The notes beneath the pieces are model-generated. The model searched no databases and was not told where the DNA came from. It saw nothing but the letters and a program-made list of their open reading frames with translations. From NCBI GenBank assembly GCA_947472115.1, contig CANIZU010000065.1:1-8942 (forward strand): a stretch of DNA of 8,942 bases. Reading direction: 5' to 3'. Made by a program: the position numbers and the translations under genes. Below are positions 5,811-8,942 of the stretch, in pieces (positions within the stretch are counted from its first letter, which is position 1; each line of letters opens with the position of its first letter). The DNA comes from Flavobacteriales bacterium (GTDB lineage Bacteria; Bacteroidota; Bacteroidia; NS11-12g; UBA955).

Positions 5811-6479
5811 TTACTTTTTGGCAGTCAAATTGATGGTCAATGTGATGTCTTTGCTCACAACGCCATTCTTTAATTTCTTTTGAGCAGCTTCGGCCAAAGT
5901 CATATTCTCTTTGTCGTAGTTGATGCCCCAATCCAAGCGGTTGATAACCACTTTTCCAGTTGCAGTTACAGTTTCACCCACAGTCACTTTTGCTGGGAAA
6001 GAAATGTTCTTAGTAGAATCTTTGATAGTAAGGTTACCGCTGATGAAATGGGTGTTATCGCCTTCGGCTTTTACTTCACAAGCGGTGATTTCAAACTTCG
6101 CAGTTGCATATTTTGCAGTGTTGAAGAAGTCCTCTGCTGCGAAATGACCGTGCAATTTGGTCAAGTATGCCGCTGGCAATGAATCTGTGCACTTGATAGA
6201 CGCCATGTCGATGACAAATGAACCGGCAGTGATGTTTCCACCTGCAATGCTCAAACTACCTTCTGTGATGTTGATGGTACCATTGTGGTCGCCAGTTCCA
6301 ACAGCATGAGTTCCGAACCAAACCACGTTGCTCGCTGCGGCATCTATAGTGTAAGTGCTAGCACTAGAATCTGCCGATGCTACTGAATCTGCACCAGACG
6401 CTTCTGATGCATTGCTGCCGCATGAACCCAATGTCAATGCGATTGCAGCCATTCCAAAAAGAATTGTATTTTTTTTCAT
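5811..6479 (-). CDS. YceI family lipoprotein
   Basis: 222 aa. The start at 6479 is chosen because it begins a clean lipoprotein signal: M-K-K-N, a hydrophobic core, then L-G-S-C with the lipid-bearing Cys20. A longer frame upstream would bury this signal. Residues 21-42 form a Ser/Ala/Asp-rich linker. Residues 43-220 form the YceI beta-barrel, with V-V-W-F-G-T-H (52-58), D-F-F-N-T-A-K-Y (117-124), A-K-F-E-I (127-131), F-P-A-K-V (161-165) and N-R-L-D-W-G (180-185). YceI proteins bind long polyprenoid or similar lipids; the physiological role is mostly unclear. The location is a membrane-anchored periplasmic protein. I see no acidic surface-export signal after the Cys, so it probably faces the periplasm (inference). 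It lies 73 bp downstream of the cobalamin adenosyltransferase gene and has its own promoter-like site with an overlapping palindrome. Confidence 0.92.
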   Translation of the reverse strand: MKKNTILFGMAAIALTLGSCGSNASEASGADSVASADSSASTYTIDAAASNVVWFGTHAVGTGDHNGTINITEGSLSIAGGNITAGSFVIDMASIKCTDSLPAAYLTKLHGHFAAEDFFNTAKYATAKFEITACEVKAEGDNTHFISGNLTIKDSTKNISFPAKVTVGETVTATGKVVINRLDWGINYDKENMTLAEAAQKKLKNGVVSKDITLTINLTAKK

Positions 6480-6485
6480 GTTTAT

Positions 6486-6501
6486 ATTTGTTGCAACAAA
6501 T
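6486..6501. promoter_or_regulatory. 16-bp perfect palindrome, candidate operator of yceI
   Basis: ATTTGTTGCAACAAAT reads the same on both strands with no spacer. It starts 7 bases upstream of the yceI ATG and its right half overlaps the -7 promoter box. Size, symmetry and place fit a dimeric winged-helix repressor such as the MarR family, but no regulator gene is in the window. The palindrome is seen directly; the operator role is inferred. Confidence 0.55.
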
Positions 6502-6528
6502 GTAGTGTTGAATGATGGAATTTTTAAA
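6497..6528 (-). promoter_or_regulatory. Candidate yceI promoter, TTTA-N20-TACATTTG
   Basis: On the minus strand, TACATTTG (6504 to 6497) matches TAnnTTTG perfectly. TTTA (6528 to 6525), one base off the TTTG -33 box, lies 20 bases upstream of it. The start of transcription would fall around 6490, giving a leader of roughly ten bases. This is the best-formed promoter in the window. Confidence 0.6.
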
Positions 6529-6552
6529 TCCGAATTGAAAATAATGAAAATC

Positions 6553-7104
6553 TTATTTTCCTGGTTTCCAAATAATTTCAATCCCACCGTTCTGATGATC
6601 TAGGAATCGGGCCAGAGTGAAAAGGTAATCACTCAATCGGTTGAGATATTTCACAACAAATGCCGGAACATCTTCGATATCACTCAATTGCACCACCAAT
6701 CGCTCCGCTCTCCTACAAACGCATCGTGCGACATGGGCTTGTGCACCTTGAATTGAGCCACCGGGTAAGATGAAATTCTTTAATTCAGGTAACACTGCTG
6801 TTAGGCGATCGATTTCTGATTCCAAACGACCTATTTTATCTTCACCTAATTCGGGGAGGGTTAGATTCGCGCTGGCAGCAGAAGCCAAGAATGACCCAAT
6901 TGTAAATAGGTCGTTTTGTACTTCAGCCAATAGTATTTCTTCCTTTTCACCTTTCACGTGACATCGAATCATACCAATATGACTGTTTAGTTCATCTACT
7001 GTGCCGTAACTCTCCACTCGGATGTGGTGTTTAGATACTCGTTCGCCACCGATTAATCCGGTTTTCCCATCATCGCCTGCTTTTGTATAAATCTTAAATC
7101 CCAT
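6553..7104 (-). CDS. PduO-type cob(I)alamin adenosyltransferase
   Basis: 183 aa, the usual single-domain size. The enzyme transfers the 5'-deoxyadenosyl group of ATP to cob(I)alamin (or the corrinoid precursor), making adenosylcobalamin. Signatures are the N-terminal ATP loop Y-T-K-A-G-D-D-G-K-T (6-15), Y-G-T-V-D-E-L-N (33-40), F-I-L-P-G-G (111-116), the R-C-V-C-R-R-A-E-R helix (127-135) with the conserved Arg residues, and Y-L-N-R-L-S-D-Y-L-F (153-162). The family is trimeric and cytosolic. The adenosylated cofactor serves enzymes such as methylmalonyl-CoA mutase or ribonucleotide reductase; none is in the window. An AAGGAG motif occurs about 27 bases upstream of the ATG, too far to act as its ribosome site. 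A TTAATTTG near-match to the -7 box lies at 7122-7129. An in-frame stop upstream fixes the start. It belongs to the same protein family as human MMAB. Confidence 0.95.
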   Translation of the reverse strand: MGFKIYTKAGDDGKTGLIGGERVSKHHIRVESYGTVDELNSHIGMIRCHVKGEKEEILLAEVQNDLFTIGSFLASAASANLTLPELGEDKIGRLESEIDRLTAVLPELKNFILPGGSIQGAQAHVARCVCRRAERLVVQLSDIEDVPAFVVKYLNRLSDYLFTLARFLDHQNGGIEIIWKPGK

Positions 7105-7219
7105 GATTGTAGTTAAAGGTACAAATTAACTCTCCTTTTGTTTTGAATTATGAATTTAATTGAACCCGTAATACCCAAGCGACAGTTAGGATTCCTTATC
7201 AGTCCATATGTAAATTGAA

Positions 7220-8218
7220 TCAATGCAAGTTATGATCGCTCAGAACTTTGAATGTTTTCTTGGCATTCGCATTTTCATAAATCACGCGGTAAACGGCATC
7301 GGCAATTGGCAATTGTAAGTCGCGCTTGGCACTTTTGTTAAATATCAAATTGGAAGCATAATAACCCTCCGCAACCATATTCATTTCCAACTGTGCGGCC
7401 TTTACGCTGTATCCTTTGCCTAGCATATTGCCAAAGGTTCTATTTCTGCTGAACTGAGAATAGCACGTCACCAATAGATCACCCAAATAGGCAGCTTCAT
7501 CTACATCTCTGTCCGATGGGTCAATGGCTTGCAGAAATACCTTCATTTCCCGAATCGCACAACTTGTATACAACGCCAAAAAGTTGTCGCCATATCCCAA
7601 TCCATGTGCAATCCCAGCCCCGATGGCGTAAATATTTTTCATTACCGCAGAATACTCGGCACCAATTAAATCGGCGCTGCACCAAACGCGAATGAATTCT
7701 CCTTCGAGATATCCTTTAACCAACTGCGCGACATCCAGCGTGTTTGCAGCAACGGTTAAATAAGAGAGTTTTTCGGCGGCTACTTCTTCGGCATGACATG
7801 GACCGGTAATGATAGCCACTTGGTCTGTAGGTATCCCGTGATTTTTTTCAAGGTATTTAGCCATTACCAAGTTGGTATTGGGTTCAATGCCTTTGATTGC
7901 CGAAACGTAAATATTCTCCGTGGGTAAAACTACCCCATGTAAACTTTGATGAATAAAGGCGGATGGAACGGCTAAAATGATAATCCCACACTGATTCAAT
8001 ACAAACTGTAAATCATTACTAACGATAACCTTCTCTGAATGGATTTCAACACTGCTCAGATAATCCGGGTTGTGCAAGTGCGTTTGAATGTAGTTTGCCT
8101 TCTCAGGGTTTCGAATCCACCAATGCACGGTATGACCCGCATCGGAAATCATTTTTATCAATGCAGTAGCCCAGCTACCGCTACCTATGATGCCGATGGA
8201 TTTTTTTTCAGTGTGCAT
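7220..8218 (-). CDS. gpsA: NAD(P)-dependent glycerol-3-phosphate dehydrogenase
   Basis: 332 aa, the standard length. It reduces dihydroxyacetone phosphate to sn-glycerol 3-phosphate in the cytosol, supplying the backbone of phospholipids. The N-terminal Rossmann domain opens with G-I-I-G-S-G-S-W-A-T-A (9-19). Next come I-L-A-V-P-S (81-86) and S-A-I-K-G-I-E (106-112, Lys109). G-P-C-H-A-E-E (139-145) stands where many other bacteria have G-P-S-F-A-x-E. The C-terminal helical domain carries the catalytic Lys194 in M-K-N-I-Y-A-I-G, then G-L-G-Y-G-D-N (206-212), G-D-L-L (246-249) and S-R-N-R (257-260). No key residue is missing. The start at 8218 places the Rossmann motif at the expected distance. 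The gene lies 94 bp downstream of the bcp-like gene on the same strand, with a promoter-like box between them. Confidence 0.97.
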   Translation of the reverse strand: MHTEKKSIGIIGSGSWATALIKMISDAGHTVHWWIRNPEKANYIQTHLHNPDYLSSVEIHSEKVIVSNDLQFVLNQCGIIILAVPSAFIHQSLHGVVLPTENIYVSAIKGIEPNTNLVMAKYLEKNHGIPTDQVAIITGPCHAEEVAAEKLSYLTVAANTLDVAQLVKGYLEGEFIRVWCSADLIGAEYSAVMKNIYAIGAGIAHGLGYGDNFLALYTSCAIREMKVFLQAIDPSDRDVDEAAYLGDLLVTCYSQFSRNRTFGNMLGKGYSVKAAQLEMNMVAEGYYASNLIFNKSAKRDLQLPIADAVYRVIYENANAKKTFKVLSDHNLH

Positions 8219-8254
8219 GGTTTATTGTTGAAGTTGATTTTCAGCGAACAACTG

Positions 8255-8262
8255 CAAAAATA
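8255..8262 (-). promoter_or_regulatory. Candidate gpsA -7 element (TATTTTTG)
   Basis: On the minus strand TATTTTTG matches TAnnTTTG perfectly and lies 36 bases upstream of the gpsA ATG, allowing a leader of about 30 bases. The -33 box is weak: TTAG (8288 to 8285) stands 22 bases upstream, one base off TTTG and slightly far. A true TTTG is only 12 bases away, too close. Confidence 0.4.
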
Positions 8263-8312
8263 CGATAGGATCAACAAATCCGTTCTAAAACGAATTGAAC
8301 GCTCTTGTTGAT

Positions 8313-8762
8313 TTACTTTATGATTTGAGTTGCGTGGTTTTTTGTATCCACCTTCTCAATGATTTCAGCCAAGTTTCCTTGTTCATCAATCACAAATGTT
8401 GTTCTTGCGATTCCCATATACTTCCTGCCGTACATGCTCTTCTCTACCCAAACGCCATAAGCCAAAGCTACCGCATTGTCGGTGTCAGCTAACAAATCAA
8501 AAGGCAAGTTGTATTTGTCGATGAATTTCTGGTGCTTGGCTTCGGTATCTGGACTCACACCCAAAATAGAATATCCTTTCGCGATTAAGTCTTGGTAATT
8601 GTCGCGAAGACTGCAAGCCTCAGCAGTACATCCAGGTGTGTCGTCCTTTGGGTAAAAATACAATACCAATTTTTTGCCTGTAAAATGGCCTATCGACAAT
8701 GTTTCGCCTTTCTGGTTATTTGCAGAAAAGTCAGGGGCGGGGGATCCGATTTGTAAATTCAT
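8313..8762 (-). CDS. bcp: Thioredoxin-dependent peroxiredoxin, Bcp/PrxQ type
   Basis: 149 aa, a complete Bcp-type peroxiredoxin. It reduces hydrogen peroxide and organic hydroperoxides in the cytosol and is recycled by thioredoxin. The thioredoxin fold begins with the G-S-P-A-P-D-F segment (6-12). The active site is Y-P-K-D-D-T-P-G-C-T (37-46) with the peroxidatic Cys45. Cys50, five residues on in E-A-C-S-L-R-D, is the resolving cysteine of the atypical 2-Cys subtype. Later parts include G-V-S-P-D (68-72) and the A-R-T-T-F-V-I-D strand. The start is supported by the family N-terminus beginning within a few residues. No clear promoter or terminator is visible. The upstream neighbour on the same strand is the S9 peptidase tail, 93 bp away. 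Confidence 0.95.
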   Translation of the reverse strand: MNLQIGSPAPDFSANNQKGETLSIGHFTGKKLVLYFYPKDDTPGCTAEACSLRDNYQDLIAKGYSILGVSPDTEAKHQKFIDKYNLPFDLLADTDNAVALAYGVWVEKSMYGRKYMGIARTTFVIDEQGNLAEIIEKVDTKNHATQIIK

Positions 8763-8855
8763 GATGGTTTAACAATTTTAATTCAATAGCGTTTTTTTGA
8801 GGTTGCAAATTTCAGGCAAGTATTGTGACGAAAATCGCAAGTGTAAAATTAGGAG
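8763..8855. other. Short spacer upstream of bcp
   Basis: This AT-rich spacer lies between the S9 peptidase stop and the bcp start. On the minus strand TAAAATTG is a one-mismatch -7 candidate. The only TTTG above it is about 25 bases away, too far for a convincing promoter. No terminator hairpin is evident after the peptidase gene, so read-through into bcp is possible. Confidence 0.4.
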
Positions 8856-8942
8856 TTATAATTTTTCCAAAATAAAATTTGTCATTCTGCGATACAAATG
8901 GAAACTAGCAGCCCTATCACCAATGCCATGGTTGCGATTTGG
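8856..8942 (-). CDS. C-terminus of an S9 (DPP-IV/prolyl oligopeptidase-like) peptidase, truncated by the window edge
   Basis: A minus-strand frame open from the window edge to TAA (8858 to 8856) encodes 28 residues: P-N-R-N-H-G-I-G-D-R-A-A-S, then F-H-L-Y-R-R-M-T-N-F-I-L-E-K-L. This matches the end of dipeptidyl peptidase IV-type enzymes, where N-H-G-I carries the catalytic His and the last helix ends in F-I-x-x-x-L. The family cleaves dipeptides from peptide N-termini, often in the periplasm. The other catalytic residues and any signal peptide lie outside the window. The fragment is short, but the motif and the position of the stop fit well. Confidence 0.75.
   Translation of the reverse strand, partial: PNRNHGIGDRAASFHLYRRMTNFILEKL

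Noticed and set aside
6480..6587. A longer N-terminus for YceI starting at 6587.
   Set aside because: It would overlap the adenosyltransferase gene, remove the promoter and palindrome from non-coding space, and hide a clear lipoprotein signal that starts at 6479.
7105..7219. Search for a cobalamin riboswitch before the adenosyltransferase gene.
   Set aside because: The spacer is only 115 bases, AT-rich, and shows none of the conserved B12-box features.

Overview
The window looks like an ordinary chromosomal stretch from a member of the Bacteroidota. Four things point there. Two proteins end in a type IX secretion (Por secretion tail) sorting domain. Promoter-like sites fit the phylum's TTTG / TAnnTTTG pattern. 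Start codons are preceded by A/T-rich sequence rather than Shine-Dalgarno motifs. Several families present (DUF3467, the short 3-hydroxyacyl-CoA dehydrogenase-like protein, the YceI lipoprotein, the GPCHAEE form of GpsA) are typical of the phylum. I see no insertion sequence, phage, CRISPR array, RNA gene or integration junction.

Layout. Positions 1-153 hold the end of a secreted protein, closed by a strong terminator at 216-250. After a gene-free gap there is a minus-strand 3-hydroxyacyl-CoA dehydrogenase-like gene (486-1145). It is divergent from ridA (1178-1561, plus), with only 32 bp between the start codons. ridA converges on a large secreted copper monooxygenase-like protein with an N-terminal haem c motif (1589-3121, minus). 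From 3246 to 5588 a tight plus-strand operon encodes a DUF3467 protein, a two-helix pore-like membrane protein and the short form of the phenylacetate ring-cleavage protein PaaN. It ends at a perfect 18-bp bidirectional terminator (5719-5760). The rest is on the minus strand, from right to left: the tail of an S9/DPP-IV-like peptidase (8856 to the window edge), a Bcp-type peroxiredoxin (8313-8762), gpsA (7220-8218), a PduO-type cobalamin adenosyltransferase (6553-7104) and a YceI-family lipoprotein (5811-6479).

How the genes fit together. PaaN, a 3-hydroxyacyl-CoA dehydrogenase relative and a cobalamin adenosyltransferase (cofactor supply for enzymes such as methylmalonyl-CoA mutase) would suit an aerobic heterotroph that degrades aromatic and acyl-CoA compounds. 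They are not one operon, so that link is inference. RidA and Bcp are housekeeping protection functions, and GpsA makes the phospholipid backbone.

The points most worth a second look are: the dehydrogenase-like protein that seems to have lost its NAD motif and catalytic residues; the small pore-like protein with a non-canonical filter inside the DUF3467-paaN operon; a 16-bp perfect palindrome overlapping the yceI promoter; and an in-frame upstream start that would turn RidA into a lipoprotein. I found no clear new defence or mobile system.
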